In this document: positions 17,777 through 27,146 of the stretch, in pieces | Layout of the letters: every line of letters starts with the position of its first letter | How positions within the stretch are numbered: position 1 is the stretch's first letter | From: Yoonia sediminilitoris | GTDB lineage: Bacteria; Pseudomonadota; Alphaproteobacteria; Rhodobacterales; Rhodobacteraceae | DNA: 64,000 bases | Direction: 5' to 3' | Assembly (NCBI RefSeq): GCF_003058085.1 | Contig: NZ_QBUD01000009.1 | Coordinates: 1-64,000 of the forward strand | Program-made: the position numbers and the translations under genes | Notes under the pieces: generated by a model | What the model was told of the DNA's origin: nothing | Databases searched by the model: none | What the model saw: only the letters and a program-made list of their open reading frames with translations

Positions 17777-19157
17777 ATGGCAACCCGACCTGTCAGGTGC
17801 AGGGCGCGCAAAATACAAGGCCCTCGCCCAAGCGATCAGGAATGCGATCGCCTCGGGCAGCTTGGCACAAGGCGCAAAACTCCCCCCTGTGCGTGATTTG
17901 GCATACCGCGCAGGCATCACACCGGGGACAGTTGCACGTGCATACGGTATACTGACCGATGAAGGCCTGTTGGTCGCAGAAGTAGGACGCGGGACGTTTG
18001 TATCAGGCCCGGCCAGAAAGACGCGGAAGGCCGAAACCCCGCTTTTGCACGCGGTTGATGAAGAAACCGCTGACTTTCGCAGCAGCCGGGTCCCTGATGT
18101 CGGGCAGGGGGTGATCATTGACGAGACGCTGATCCGTCTCGCCCAGTCGCGCAGGCGACCGCATATCAGCTATCCCACCGCAGAAACGGATTTTGATGCG
18201 CGACAAGCTGTGGTGGATTGGATCGGGCAGGGGCGGTTGGGCCCGATTGGTGCCGATGATGTGGTCTTGGCAAATGGCGCTCAGAACGGCTGTATCCTCG
18301 CTCTGCAGGATATATTGCACGGTCCGCAGCCTGTCATCCTCGCCGAAGAGTTAGCCTATCCGGGCACCCGCCACGCAGCAAGGTTGTTGCGGGCCAAGGT
18401 TGTCGGGGTGGCGATGGATGAAGAGGGGATCATTCCCGAAGCCTTGGTCGAGGCCTATCGCAAACATGGCGGGCAGGTCTTGATCACGGCAGCCGAAGTG
18501 CACAGCCCGACCACAGTCAAGACGGGCTATGCCCGCAAAAAGGCGATTGCTGCCGTTGCAGAACGTTTTGGATTCAGCATCATCGAGGATGATTGTCACA
18601 CAACAGGATCGACCGATGTGCCATGTTACCGCGCGATTCTACCGCGCCAGTCCTATTATGTTTCGGCCCTGACCAAGTCAGTCAGCGGGGCTTTGCGCTT
18701 TGGTTACGCTGTTGCCCCGCTGGATGGCGGCAAGTCACTGCGTCAGGTGGCGCAAAGCTCTCATTATGGTGTCGCACAGCCGATTGTCGACCTGTGCGAG
18801 AACCTTTTGACATCCGGCAACGCGGCGCAAATCCGGTCTGACGTTATAGCCCGCACAGCCGGGCGGGTGCGGTCTGCTGTCAACAAGCTTGGCCGCTGGA
18901 ATATCCGCTGGCGCGAGGATGCACCATTCGTCTGGCTGCAACTGCCAACTGGCTGGCGGGCTTCCAGTTTTGCAATGGCATGTGCCGGCAAAGGTGTCAC
19001 GATCCGGCCTGCGGATGAATTTGCTCTCTCTACCGCGATGGCCCCGAACGCTGTGCGGCTTGCCGTCAATACCTGTGTTTCAGATATGCGCTACCTGCAG
19101 GCGCTGGACGTTATGAATGATCTGCTTGGGAATCCGGATGCCTTGGTCGATGGTTGA
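17757..19157 (+). CDS. MocR-family transcriptional regulator (GntR HTH + aminotransferase-like domain)
   Basis: A 466-residue fusion of a GntR winged helix (about 10-82: YKALAQAIRNAIASGSLAQG, LPPVRDLAYRAGITPGTVARAY) and a fold-type I aminotransferase domain. In the second domain the PLP-lysine region reads YYVSALTKSVSGALRFGY and DDCHTTGS corresponds to the Asp that binds the pyridine nitrogen. MocR proteins sense PLP-amino acid adducts and usually control a divergent gene, here the DUF1127 gene. The ATG at 17757 lies in TAGGAAATG; the first codons also contain a candidate operator half-site. No metabolic gene is adjacent, so the effector is unknown. Confidence 0.93.
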   Translation: MIVPDTIWQPDLSGAGRAKYKALAQAIRNAIASGSLAQGAKLPPVRDLAYRAGITPGTVARAYGILTDEGLLVAEVGRGTFVSGPARKTRKAETPLLHAVDEETADFRSSRVPDVGQGVIIDETLIRLAQSRRRPHISYPTAETDFDARQAVVDWIGQGRLGPIGADDVVLANGAQNGCILALQDILHGPQPVILAEELAYPGTRHAARLLRAKVVGVAMDEEGIIPEALVEAYRKHGGQVLITAAEVHSPTTVKTGYARKKAIAAVAERFGFSIIEDDCHTTGSTDVPCYRAILPRQSYYVSALTKSVSGALRFGYAVAPLDGGKSLRQVAQSSHYGVAQPIVDLCENLLTSGNAAQIRSDVIARTAGRVRSAVNKLGRWNIRWREDAPFVWLQLPTGWRASSFAMACAGKGVTIRPADEFALSTAMAPNAVRLAVNTCVSDMRYLQALDVMNDLLGNPDALVDG

Positions 19158-19223
19158 GTGGGGTAAATTAATACCTAAATTTTAACGCATTGATATTGCA
19201 TCATTTATTAAAGTTTATGCTGC

Positions 19224-19251
19224 TTGACTGGGTCGCAACCCTGTCTATAAC
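19224..19251 (+). promoter_or_regulatory. promoter of rplM-rpsI
   Basis: TTGACT (19224-19229), a 16-base spacer and TATAAC (19246-19251), 54 bases before the rplM start. The region just upstream (19160-19220) is strongly AT-rich and may act as an UP element, as expected for a ribosomal-protein promoter. Confidence 0.65.
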
Positions 19252-19304
19252 ACCCCAATCCGAATGACAGTGGCCGCACGCCACCCCAAACGAATTGGTG
19301 AGAT

Positions 19305-19766
19305 ATGAAAACCTTTACCGCAACTCCTGCGGATATCGACAAGAAATGGATCCTGATCGACGCTGAAGGCGTTGTTCTTGGTCGTCTTGCGTCGATCATC
19401 GCGATGCGCTTGCGCGGCAAGCACAAGCCATCTTTCACGCCGCACATGGATATGGGCGACAATGTGATTGTAATCAATGCCGAGAAAATCCAGATGACCG
19501 GTAACAAGCGTGACGAGCGTTATTACTGGCACACGGGTCATCCCGGCGGGATCAAGTCCAAGACCAAAGCTGACATCCTTGAAGGTGCGCATCCCGAGCG
19601 CGTGATCATGAAAGCTGTGCAGCGGATGCTGCCCGGTGGCAAACTGTCCCGCCAGCAGATGACACACCTGCGCGTCTTCGCAGGCACCGAGCACGGTATG
19701 GAAGCCCAAAAGCCCGAAGTTCTGGATGTGAAATCCATGAACAAAAAGAACACGAGGACCGCATAA
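19305..19766 (+). CDS. rplM: 50S ribosomal protein L13
   Basis: A 153-residue L13, an early-assembly protein of the large subunit. Conserved blocks are [28 protein letters not shown], and [13 protein letters not shown] followed by [14 protein letters not shown] [13 protein letters not shown]. Length is normal for alphaproteobacteria. The stop codon overlaps the rpsI start (TAATGG), so L13 and S9 are translationally coupled. Confidence 0.98.
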   Translation: MKTFTATPADIDKKWILIDAEGVVLGRLASIIAMRLRGKHKPSFTPHMDMGDNVIVINAEKIQMTGNKRDERYYWHTGHPGGIKSKTKADILEGAHPERVIMKAVQRMLPGGKLSRQQMTHLRVFAGTEHGMEAQKPEVLDVKSMNKKNTRTA

Positions 19767-20263
19767 TGGCCGACCAAGTAAACTCGCTCGAAGAGCTGGG
19801 CCAAGTCGCAGAAGGCATCGAGACTGTTGATGCGCCCGTCGTCGAAGCTGCCCCACGTGAACCCGTTCGTGATGAACTGGGCCGTTCCTATGCGACCGGC
19901 AAGCGCAAAGATGCGGTTGCCCGCGTCTGGATCAAGCCGGGTTCCGGCAAGGTCACGGTGAACGGGAAGGATATGAACACATATTTTGCACGTCCCGTTT
20001 TGCAGATGATTCTTGCGCAGCCGTTTTCTGTTGCCGGTGTGACCGGTCAGTTCGACGTGATGGCAACGGTCAAGGGTGGCGGTCTGTCTGGTCAGGCCGG
20101 TGCAGTCAAGCACGGTGTTTCCAAGGCGCTGCAACTGTATGATCCAACATTGCGCGCTGCACTGAAAGCCGCTGGCTTCCTGACACGCGACAGCCGTGTT
20201 GTTGAACGCAAGAAGTACGGTAAGGCGAAAGCCCGCAAGAGCTTCCAGTTCTCTAAGCGTTAA
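19766..20263 (+). CDS. rpsI: 30S ribosomal protein S9
   Basis: A 165-residue S9, whose C-terminal KR tail reaches the P-site tRNA. An acidic N-terminal extension of about 40 residues precedes the S9 fold, as is usual in Rhodobacterales. Core motifs are [37 protein letters not shown] and the terminal RKSFQFSKR. It is the second gene of the rplM-rpsI operon and is followed by a clear terminator. Confidence 0.98.
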   Translation: MADQVNSLEELGQVAEGIETVDAPVVEAAPREPVRDELGRSYATGKRKDAVARVWIKPGSGKVTVNGKDMNTYFARPVLQMILAQPFSVAGVTGQFDVMATVKGGGLSGQAGAVKHGVSKALQLYDPTLRAALKAAGFLTRDSRVVERKKYGKAKARKSFQFSKR

Positions 20264-20288
20264 TCGCTGGCACATGATTTTCGGAATA

Positions 20289-20321
20289 GGGCGGTCCAAT
20301 CGGACTGCCCTTTTTGCTTTT
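20289..20321 (+). terminator. intrinsic terminator of rplM-rpsI
   Basis: GGGCGGTCC (20289-20297) and GGACTGCCC (20302-20310) form a 9-bp stem with one G-T wobble and loop AATC, followed by TTTTTGCTTTT. It lies between rpsI and the convergent LysR gene. Confidence 0.85.
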
Positions 20322-20324
20322 GTC

Positions 20325-21293
20325 TCAGGCCCCGTATGTCCGCTCTGCGATGTCGATTTTTGAGAGTTTCGCAGCACATGCCGACAGGAATGTTGCTTCC
20401 GCATCGGAAAAGCGGCGTTCGGGATTGGTGATCACGTAAATGTTCACCATCGGTAAATCGGTATAAGGGGGCAACTGGCGCAAACGACCAGCGTCAACGT
20501 CGCGTTTGGCGACATGCAGCGGCAATGCCCCAATGCCGATGTTCGCCATGATCATACGCCTGATTTCATTCAGACTTGACGACACCCCCCGCCAGCTATT
20601 CGCGAGCCTTAGGCGAATCCGCAGTCGTGAAATCGCTTCGAGTGGACCGCCTTCAGCCTCGGTTTGAAAGGCGACAAAGGCTTCGCCTTCCAACGCGGCA
20701 GGATCGATATGCGGGGCATTGAACAGCGGGTGCCGCGCCCCGCAATAGAGCCCGAAATATTCGCGGTAAAGCACAAGTGTATCCAGGTTTTTCGGCGTTT
20801 CGGACAGCAGGCAAATGCCAAAACTGGCCCGGTTCTGCGACACGATCGTTTCAACCTCGTTGCTTTCCGAGACTGTGAAAGAAAAGGTCACTTGGGGGTA
20901 GAACCTGTTGAATTCACTCAGGATATTGTCGAAATGTTCGGATACCACATGGCTGGTTGTGGCAATCGACAAATGTCCGCGCAGCTCTGCATGGGCGACA
21001 TTGAGCAACGCAGGAAGCTGCGAGACTGATCCGAAAATCTTGGCGCATTCCGTGTATAGCACTTGCCCCGCCCGCGTGACGGAAAACTCGTTTGGTTTGC
21101 GGATAATCAGCGTCTGCCCTGTGTGTTGCTCCAGACGTTTGAGTGCTGCCGAAATCGTGGGCTGCTTCAGCCCAAGGAAATCGGCTGCCTTGGAAATTCC
21201 ATGCTGTTCGACCACGACCATGAAGGTGCGCAGCAGATTCCAGTCGAGGTTCCAGGGGAATCTTTGTATGTGCGGCTGCTTCATAGATTTCAT
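20325..21293 (-). CDS. LysR-family transcriptional regulator of the adjacent catabolic operon
   Basis: A 322-residue LysR-type regulator. The N-terminal winged helix (about 15-75) reads WNLLRTFMVVVEQHGISKAA and LGLKQPTISAALKRLE, followed by the linker helix and a periplasmic-binding-like effector domain (about 100-305). The start ATG at 21293 lies within a perfect palindrome (21283-21297). It is divergent from the amino-acid ABC transporter and catabolic genes 21427-31944, 133 bases away, and by family custom probably controls them in response to the substrate. The effector is unknown. Confidence 0.93.
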   Translation of the reverse strand: MKSMKQPHIQRFPWNLDWNLLRTFMVVVEQHGISKAADFLGLKQPTISAALKRLEQHTGQTLIIRKPNEFSVTRAGQVLYTECAKIFGSVSQLPALLNVAHAELRGHLSIATTSHVVSEHFDNILSEFNRFYPQVTFSFTVSESNEVETIVSQNRASFGICLLSETPKNLDTLVLYREYFGLYCGARHPLFNAPHIDPAALEGEAFVAFQTEAEGGPLEAISRLRIRLRLANSWRGVSSSLNEIRRMIMANIGIGALPLHVAKRDVDAGRLRQLPPYTDLPMVNIYVITNPERRFSDAEATFLSACAAKLSKIDIAERTYGA

Positions 21294-21319
21294 CTATATC
21301 AATAATACTGATTATCTAT
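21283..21319. promoter_or_regulatory. candidate LysR operator
   Basis: A perfect inverted repeat ATAGATTTCATCTAT (21283-21297) overlaps the LysR start codon, and another half-site ATCTAT lies at 21314-21319, 22 bases (about two helical turns) further. The spacing matches a regulatory-plus-activation-site arrangement on the divergent promoter region. Inferred by pattern only. Confidence 0.45.
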
Positions 21320-21426
21320 TTGCGCGATACTCGCTGCCATGCAAGTTTTATTTACAGAGCGGACAGATCCGCCAGCGTTGTGCCTGCAATGGCCAAAAAG
21401 CGTGACACACCTAGGGAGAATGACAT

Positions 21427-22200
21427 ATGACGGTTCGCCGAACAATTTTGAAATCCGCAATCGCCGCTGCGGGTCTGGCTACATTCGGGATGAATGTTGC
21501 CGCAGAAGAGCTTGATACATTAAAGGAAAAAGGGGTGATCCGCATCGCCATGTCCGGTGCATATCCTCCTTTCAACTTTGTGAACGATGAAAATCAGGTG
21601 GTTGGTTTTGACCCGGCCATCGGCGCCGAGATCGCCGAACGCATGGGGCTTGAAGTTGAAATCGTCACAACCGCTTGGGACGGTATTATCGGCGGGCTGC
21701 TGGCCAACAAGTACGATGCCATTGTCGGCTCTATGACCATCACGGATGAGCGTGATGAGGTCGTCGATTTTGTCGGGCCCTACTATTCTGACAAACGTGC
21801 GATTTTTACCAAGCCGGGGTCAGGTATCACGAGCCTTGACGGGCTCGAAGGCGCTAAGGTCGGCCTGACCTTGGGCGAAACCCACGAGGATTGGGCGCGG
21901 GAGCGCGGCTATTCCATCAATACCTATAAAGGTCTGCCCGAATTGCTGCTTGAATTGGAAAACGGCCGTGTTGACGCCATTGTCAACGACTCGATCGCCG
22001 CCATTCTCGCAATGACCGAAAAAGGGCAGGAGTTCGAGATGTTCGGCGATCCGACCACTGAGCCCTTTGGTGCTGGCATTGCGATTCGTGAAGGCAATCC
22101 TGAACTGGCCGCAGAAATGCAAAAAGCGCTGGATTCAATGATGGACGACGGCACCTATCTGGCCATCGCTGAAGAGTGGATCGGCGCCGATATTCGCTAA
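21427..22200 (+). CDS. polar amino-acid ABC transporter, periplasmic substrate-binding protein
   Basis: A 257-residue family 3 solute-binding protein (His/Arg/Lys/Gln type). An N-terminal signal peptide (KSAIAAAGLATFGMNVAAEE, cut after VAA) sends it to the periplasm. Ligand-pocket landmarks are IRIAMSGAYPPFNFV, GFDPAIGAEIAERMG, DAIVGSMTITDERDEVVDF and RVDAIVNDS. The Asp in DAIVNDS normally contacts the amino group of the ligand. No ligand can be named: the SGAYPPF loop is shared by basic- and neutral-amino-acid binders. GGGAG lies before the ATG. It is separated from its permease genes by 148 bases containing stem-loops, which probably lets it be expressed in excess. Confidence 0.92.
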   Translation: MTVRRTILKSAIAAAGLATFGMNVAAEELDTLKEKGVIRIAMSGAYPPFNFVNDENQVVGFDPAIGAEIAERMGLEVEIVTTAWDGIIGGLLANKYDAIVGSMTITDERDEVVDFVGPYYSDKRAIFTKPGSGITSLDGLEGAKVGLTLGETHEDWARERGYSINTYKGLPELLLELENGRVDAIVNDSIAAILAMTEKGQEFEMFGDPTTEPFGAGIAIREGNPELAAEMQKALDSMMDDGTYLAIAEEWIGADIR

Positions 22201-22210
22201 CCGTGCCTTG

Positions 22211-22258
22211 CCCTGCTGCCATGACGGCGGCGGGGCTACCCGATCTGAATCGGTTTTT
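22211..22258 (+). terminator. tandem stem-loops between binding protein and permease (attenuator)
   Basis: Stem 1 pairs CCCTGCTGCC (22211-22220) with GGCGGCGGGG (22226-22235) using three G-T wobbles. Stem 2 pairs CCGAT (22240-22244) with ATCGG (22249-22253) and is followed by TTTTT. Partial termination or mRNA stabilisation here would raise binding-protein output relative to the membrane genes, a common design in ABC operons. Confidence 0.65.
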
Positions 22259-22281
22259 CCCAACAATTTTTTCCCAACAAT
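22254..22281. repeat. perfect 14-bp tandem duplication
   Basis: TTTTTCCCAACAAT occurs twice head to tail (22254-22267 and 22268-22281), starting in the T tract of the attenuator. It provides a second T tract. It looks like a slippage or strand-mispairing duplication. Confidence 0.9.
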
Positions 22282-22348
22282 GCCGTGTGATTCCGTCGGG
22301 ACAGTCCACCGTCAGCGATGCGTGTCAACCAACACAATGGAGTGAAAA

Positions 22349-22996
22349 GTGGACTTCGAACTGATGCTCAAAGTCTATCCGTTCTTTCTGGAGGCGGCTT
22401 GGGTCACGATCCTTTTGTCGGTGCTGACGGCGATTCTCGGGCTGATCTGCGGCACGCTGGGGGCGGCGGCACGCCTTTCGCGGTTTGGCTTTGTGCGGTT
22501 TCTCGGCGCGGCCTACGTCAGCCTGTTTCGCGGCACGCCCGCGTTGATCCAGCTTTTCATTCTTTACTTTGGTGGCCCGCAGATCGGCATTCAGCTTGAC
22601 GCATTCGAAGCCGGTGTGATCGGGCTTGGCATCAATGCAGGTGCCTACATGACCGAAACGATCCGTGGGGCGATCATTTCCATCAGCAAAGGGCAACGCG
22701 AGGCCGCGCGCACATTGGGGCTGAGCCAATGGCAGGCAACCTACAAGGTCATCCTGCCGCAGGCCGCACGGTTGATGGTGCGCCCGTTGGGGGTGAACCT
22801 GAACATGCTGATCAAGGCAACCGCGCTGGTTGCCGCGATTTCAGTGGTTGAACTGACCTACACAGCCCAGCGCTATATCGGGTCTACCTACAAGCCGTTT
22901 GAAATGTTTTTGCTGGCGGGCCTGCTTTACATGATCATCATCTATGCGACTGGTAAAGGCGTTGCCTGGCTGGACCGCAAAGTGCAGATCAGCTGA
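22349..22996 (+). CDS. amino-acid ABC transporter permease 1
   Basis: A 215-residue inner-membrane permease of the HisM/GlnP type with five or so membrane segments. The N-terminal AWVTILLSVLTAILGLICGT and TPALIQLFILYFG are characteristic, and the EAA loop, which docks on the ATPase, is QREAARTLGLSQWQATYKVI (about 117-136). The ATG lies 149 bases after the binding-protein stop. It pairs with the following permease to form a heterodimeric channel. Confidence 0.94.
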   Translation: MDFELMLKVYPFFLEAAWVTILLSVLTAILGLICGTLGAAARLSRFGFVRFLGAAYVSLFRGTPALIQLFILYFGGPQIGIQLDAFEAGVIGLGINAGAYMTETIRGAIISISKGQREAARTLGLSQWQATYKVILPQAARLMVRPLGVNLNMLIKATALVAAISVVELTYTAQRYIGSTYKPFEMFLLAGLLYMIIIYATGKGVAWLDRKVQIS

Positions 22997-23014
22997 TCGG
23001 GAAGGAACGAACTG

Positions 23015-23671
23015 ATGGGCCTCGATTTCACTGTCATCCCTAAATACCTTGATGTGATCCTTCTGGGTTGCGCCTGGACGATCGGGATTACGATCGCTGC
23101 AGCACTTCTCAGCTTTTTTGGTGGGGTGATCTTTGCGGTGATTGCGCTTTATGCGCCATGGATCATCCGGCAGCCGTTTCGTCTGATCGCGTGGATATTC
23201 ATGGGCACGCCGCTGTTGCTACAGCTATTCCTGATCTACTTTGGGTTGGTACAAATCGGCATTGACCTGCCCGCCTTTGTTGCGGGGATTGTCGGGCTGG
23301 GGCTGCATTTTGCAGTCTATAATTCTGAGCTGATCCAGACGGCCATTCTTGCGGTCGACAAGGGCCAGATGGAGGCCGCGCGTACCTTGGGTCTGAGCCG
23401 GACAGAGGCGCTGCGCAAGGTTGTGATCCCCCAGGCGGTGCGTGACGTGATCCCCCCGATCAGCAACAATATGATCGCGCTTTTGAAAGACAGTGCGCTG
23501 GTGTCCGTGATCGGGGTAAGCGAACTGACGCTGTCGGCCCAGCGCGTCATTGGCAGGACCTATCGGCCGTTCGAATTCTACCTGCTGGCAGCCGCCTGTT
23601 ACTACGTCATCAACCTTGGGATGGAATGGGTGCAGCGCCGCATTGAACGCCGCATCTCCATCTCTCGCTGA
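23015..23671 (+). CDS. amino-acid ABC transporter permease 2
   Basis: A 218-residue second permease of the HisQ/GlnP type. It has the same layout as its neighbour: GCAWTIGITIAAALLSFFGG, TPLLLQLFLIYFGLVQIGI, and the EAA loop QMEAARTLGLSRTEALRKVV (about 126-145). GGAAGGAACG lies before the ATG, and the gap to the first permease is 18 bases. The two proteins are related but clearly distinct, consistent with a heterodimer. Confidence 0.94.
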   Translation: MGLDFTVIPKYLDVILLGCAWTIGITIAAALLSFFGGVIFAVIALYAPWIIRQPFRLIAWIFMGTPLLLQLFLIYFGLVQIGIDLPAFVAGIVGLGLHFAVYNSELIQTAILAVDKGQMEAARTLGLSRTEALRKVVIPQAVRDVIPPISNNMIALLKDSALVSVIGVSELTLSAQRVIGRTYRPFEFYLLAAACYYVINLGMEWVQRRIERRISISR

Positions 23672-23686
23672 GCAAAAGAGGCCAGT

Positions 23687-24457
23687 ATGACCGATCATCC
23701 AAATTTTGTCGAAATCCGGCACGCGCAAAAATCCTTTGGGACTGTTGAGGTGCTCAAGGATATCAGCCTGACCGTGGAGCGCGGGCAGATTGTTGGGATC
23801 ATCGGCTCGTCAGGGTCGGGCAAATCGACCTTGCTGCGGGCGATCAATGATCTGGACCCGCTGACAGGCGGCGAGGTCTGGCTTGACGGGGTGCAGGTGA
23901 ACCAGAAGCTGCCCCATCGGCAATATGAAAAACACATCAACCAGATGCGTCAGCAGGTTGGCATGGTATTCCAGCATTTCAACCTGTTCCCCCATATGAC
24001 CGCCCGCGAAAATGTGACCATGGCGCCGATGATGCTGCACGGACTGTCCAAGGAGGAGGCTGACAAGCTGGCAGAGGAACAGCTTGATCACGTCGGTTTG
24101 CTGGAGCGGATCGACTATTATCCATCGCAACTGTCTGGCGGTCAGAAACAGCGCGTTGCAATTGCGCGCGCACTTGCGATGAAGCCAAAACTGATGCTGT
24201 TCGACGAGGCCACATCGGCGCTTGATCCGGAACTGGTCGAAGAGGTCAATCAGGTCATGCGCAAGCTGGCCCAAGAGCAGATGACAATGATCATTGTGAC
24301 CCACGAAATGGATTTCGCGGCATCGGTCTGCGACCGCGTCCTGTTCATGGACCAGGGTGTTGTGGTCGAAGAAGGCCCGCCTGAAATCCTGTTCAAAAAC
24401 CCGACCAAAGACCGCACCCGCGCATTTCTGCGCAAACATCTGGAAGGTGCCAAGTGA
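23687..24457 (+). CDS. amino-acid ABC transporter ATP-binding protein
   Basis: A 256-residue cytoplasmic ATPase of the GlnQ/HisP type driving the transporter. Walker A is [14 protein letters not shown] (about 42-55), the Q loop is [13 protein letters not shown], the signature is [16 protein letters not shown], Walker B is [14 protein letters not shown], and the H loop is IVTHEMDFA. It starts 16 bases after permease 2, and the aminotransferase gene overlaps its stop by 4 bases, which ties the transporter to the catabolic enzymes that follow. Confidence 0.97.
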   Translation: MTDHPNFVEIRHAQKSFGTVEVLKDISLTVERGQIVGIIGSSGSGKSTLLRAINDLDPLTGGEVWLDGVQVNQKLPHRQYEKHINQMRQQVGMVFQHFNLFPHMTARENVTMAPMMLHGLSKEEADKLAEEQLDHVGLLERIDYYPSQLSGGQKQRVAIARALAMKPKLMLFDEATSALDPELVEEVNQVMRKLAQEQMTMIIVTHEMDFAASVCDRVLFMDQGVVVEEGPPEILFKNPTKDRTRAFLRKHLEGAK

Positions 24458-25806
24458 GCAACGAGGCCTCTTATCTGTTCTATCAGTCCCGCAATCCGCG
24501 CCCCTTTCTTGATCGGGGTGAAGGGATTTATCTGTTCGATGAAAACGGCAAGCGCTACATCGACGGGTCATCCGGTGCGATGGTGTCCAATATCGGGCAT
24601 TCCAACCCGCGCGTTCTGGCCAAGATCAAGGCGCAGATGGACCGGGCAACATTCGGCTATCGGCTGCATTTTCGCACCCATCCGTCCGAGGATCTGGCTG
24701 CCAAGACGGTGTCCCTGATGCCGGCAGGTCTGGACCGTGTGTTTTTCGTCTCTGGTGGGTCAGAGGCGGTTGAAAGTGCGGTCAAACTGGCCCGGCAATA
24801 TGCACTGACCCAAGGCCAGCCGCAGCGCTACAAGGTGATTTCACGCTTTCCGTCATATCATGGTTGCACGTTCGGTGCATTGGACCTGACAGGGTATGAC
24901 CCCTTGCGCGAACCCTTTGCGCCGATGCTGGCTGGCATGCCCAAAGTGCCCGCACCCGCTACATATCTTGACCGCGATAACCTGACCGAAGAAGCGCGCG
25001 GGCTGAAATATGCCGAATTGCTGCGCGATCAGATTGTGCAGGAAGGCCCCGAAAACGTCCTGGCTTTTGTGATGGAACCTGTCGGCGGCGCGTCCACCGG
25101 TGCGCTTGTCGCGCCTGATAGCTACTACGGCCGCGTGCGCGAGATTTGCGACGAATTCGGTGTGCTGCTGATCTATGACGAAGTCATGACAGGGGCAGGC
25201 CGCACCGGCAAATTTCTCGCCGCAGAACATTGGGGCATCACGCCAGATATTGTGGCCATGTCAAAAGGGTTTGGCGCGGGTTATGCCCCGCTTGGGGCGA
25301 TTGTCGCGGGCAAGCGGTTGGTCGAACCTGTGCTGGACGCGGGCGGCTTTCAGCACGGGTTCACCTATGCAGGCAATCCGCTGGCCTGTGCCGCAGGCCT
25401 CGCGGTGCTTGAAGAAATGGAAGAGCAGGGACTGGTTGAAAACGCGGCCCGCATGGGCAAAGTCCTGATGGCAGAGCTTGAAAGCCTGATGGAACGCTAC
25501 CCGTTTATCGGTGATGTGCGTGGCAAGGGCTTGCTGACGGCGTTTGAATTTGTCTCTGACCGCAACACGATGGCACCGCTCCCTGTCGGGCTCGACGCCC
25601 ACACGCGGCTGGTCGAACTTGCCTACGCCCGCGGTCTGATCATCTATTCGCGGCGCACACGTGGCGGCACATCCGGTGATCACTTCCTTGTGGCGCCACC
25701 GCTGATCATCACCGAACCGCAGATCAGGGACATGATGGCCATTCTACGCGACGCGATCGAGGCTTTTGCGCAAGAGGCAGGCTTGCCTGTTCTGGAAGTG
25801 GCCTGA
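24454..25806 (+). CDS. class III (omega-type) aminotransferase
   Basis: A 450-residue PLP-dependent aminotransferase of class III, a group that often removes terminal amino groups from omega-amino acids, diamines and ornithine-like compounds. Seen are [18 protein letters not shown] near the N terminus, [30 protein letters not shown], the Asp of [16 protein letters not shown], and the PLP lysine in [16 protein letters not shown]. The start is a GTG whose bases overlap the ATPase stop (GTGA). It probably performs the deamination step of the pathway in this operon; the amino donor is unknown. The CoA-transferase A gene starts at its last base. Confidence 0.93.
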   Translation: MSNEASYLFYQSRNPRPFLDRGEGIYLFDENGKRYIDGSSGAMVSNIGHSNPRVLAKIKAQMDRATFGYRLHFRTHPSEDLAAKTVSLMPAGLDRVFFVSGGSEAVESAVKLARQYALTQGQPQRYKVISRFPSYHGCTFGALDLTGYDPLREPFAPMLAGMPKVPAPATYLDRDNLTEEARGLKYAELLRDQIVQEGPENVLAFVMEPVGGASTGALVAPDSYYGRVREICDEFGVLLIYDEVMTGAGRTGKFLAAEHWGITPDIVAMSKGFGAGYAPLGAIVAGKRLVEPVLDAGGFQHGFTYAGNPLACAAGLAVLEEMEEQGLVENAARMGKVLMAELESLMERYPFIGDVRGKGLLTAFEFVSDRNTMAPLPVGLDAHTRLVELAYARGLIIYSRRTRGGTSGDHFLVAPPLIITEPQIRDMMAILRDAIEAFAQEAGLPVLEVA

Positions 25807-26498
25807 TGAAACTGCCCGACAAAAGCAGCAGCATTGAAGCGGCGATTGCGCAAATCAAGGATGGTGCGACCGTGATGGTCGGTGGCTTTGGTGTGCCCGG
25901 CACGCCATTTACGCTGATACAGGCGTTGGTGCGCCACGGTGCGCGCGACCTGACTGTGATCAAGAATGACGCCAATGAACCCGACATGGGCATCGACCAT
26001 CTGCTGCAAAGTGGGCAGGTCTCGCGGTTGATCACTACGCATCTGGGCCTTAACGCCAATGCAATCAGGCTGATGAATGCGGGCGAGATCACAGTTGAAT
26101 TCAACGCGCAGGGCATTCTGGCCGAGCGTATCCGCGCAGGCGGTGCGGGGCTGGGCGGAATCCTGAGCGATATTGGCATCGGAACCGAACTGGCCGAGGG
26201 CAAACAGGTGGTCGCGTTTGACGGGAAGAACCTGCTTGTAGAGCCCGCACTGCGGGCCGATGTGGCGTTGGTCCATGCGGCCCGCGCCGATACATTCGGC
26301 AATCTGGCCTATGTTGCCACTGCGCAGAACTTCAACCCGCTGATGGCGATGGCGGCTGATTGCGTCATTGCCGAGGCCGAGCAGTTGTTGCACCTTGGCG
26401 CGCTGGCCGCAAATGACATTCACACCCCCGGTGTCTTTGTCGACCATGTCGCCGCATTGGGTGCGCTTTCAAAGGAATATGCCGTTGTCCGACGCTAG
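25806..26498 (+). CDS. CoA-transferase subunit A
   Basis: A 230-residue alpha subunit of a family I CoA-transferase, of the type that moves CoA from succinyl-CoA or acetyl-CoA to a 3-oxo acid. Motifs are DGATVMVGGFGVPGTPFTLI (CoA-binding glycine loop, about 19-38), DLTVIKNDANEPDMGI, and KNLLVEPALRADVALVHAAR. The start ATG shares a base with the aminotransferase stop (TGATGA). It overlaps subunit B by 20 bases. Closest classes are 3-oxoadipate and acetoacetate CoA-transferases; the acid here is not identified. Confidence 0.93.
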   Translation: MKLPDKSSSIEAAIAQIKDGATVMVGGFGVPGTPFTLIQALVRHGARDLTVIKNDANEPDMGIDHLLQSGQVSRLITTHLGLNANAIRLMNAGEITVEFNAQGILAERIRAGGAGLGGILSDIGIGTELAEGKQVVAFDGKNLLVEPALRADVALVHAARADTFGNLAYVATAQNFNPLMAMAADCVIAEAEQLLHLGALAANDIHTPGVFVDHVAALGALSKEYAVVRR

Positions 26499-27138
26499 AG
26501 ACCGAATGGTCGCGCGTGCGGCCCGCGAACTCAAACCTGGCATGGTGGTCAATCTTGGGATCGGACTGCCGACACGTGTCGTCAATCATCTGCCTGCTGA
26601 CTTTCCCGTCTGTCTGCATACGGAAAACGGGCTGACGGGGATTGGGCCGACATTATCCGCCGAACAGGCTGACCGGAACCTGATCGATGCAGGCGGAGCT
26701 TACGTTTCTACCGTGCCCGGCTCTGCCTTTTTCGACAGCGCCACAAGTTTTGCACTGGTCCGCTCGGGTCGGCTGGACCTGACCATGCTGGGCGCGTTCG
26801 AGGTAGGGGCCAACGGCGATCTGGCCAACTGGAAAATTCCCGGCAAATTCTCTCCCGGTGTTGGTGGGGGCATTGAGCTGGCACAAAAGGCGCGGCGGGT
26901 TGTTGTGCTCACGACCCATACAGACCGTGCGGGCAACCCCAAGCTGAAAGACAGATGCAGCCTACCGCTGACGGCTAAAGGGTGCGTGGCGCGCATATTC
27001 ACCGATATGGCGGTTATTGATGTGGGGCAGGGCGGGTTCACACTGGTGGAAACCGCCCATGAGGTCAGCCCGTCAGAGGTCGCCGATGCCACCGGCGCAC
27101 CGCTGAACATTCCTGAAACAACTCTCCCCAGATTCTGA
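26479..27138 (+). CDS. CoA-transferase subunit B
   Basis: A 219-residue beta subunit of a family I CoA-transferase. The catalytic glutamate lies in HTENGLTGIGPT (about 49-60), preceded by MVVNLGIGLPTRVVNHLP. The C-terminal half has the usual GGGIELAQKARRVVVLTTH. The ATG at 26479 is preferred because its length then matches the family and AAAGGA lies just before it (short spacing); ATG 26506 is the alternative. With subunit A it should activate a keto acid to its CoA ester for the thiolase two genes on. Confidence 0.92.
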   Translation: MPLSDARDRMVARAARELKPGMVVNLGIGLPTRVVNHLPADFPVCLHTENGLTGIGPTLSAEQADRNLIDAGGAYVSTVPGSAFFDSATSFALVRSGRLDLTMLGAFEVGANGDLANWKIPGKFSPGVGGGIELAQKARRVVVLTTHTDRAGNPKLKDRCSLPLTAKGCVARIFTDMAVIDVGQGGFTLVETAHEVSPSEVADATGAPLNIPETTLPRF

Positions 27139-27146
27139 GGTTCCCC

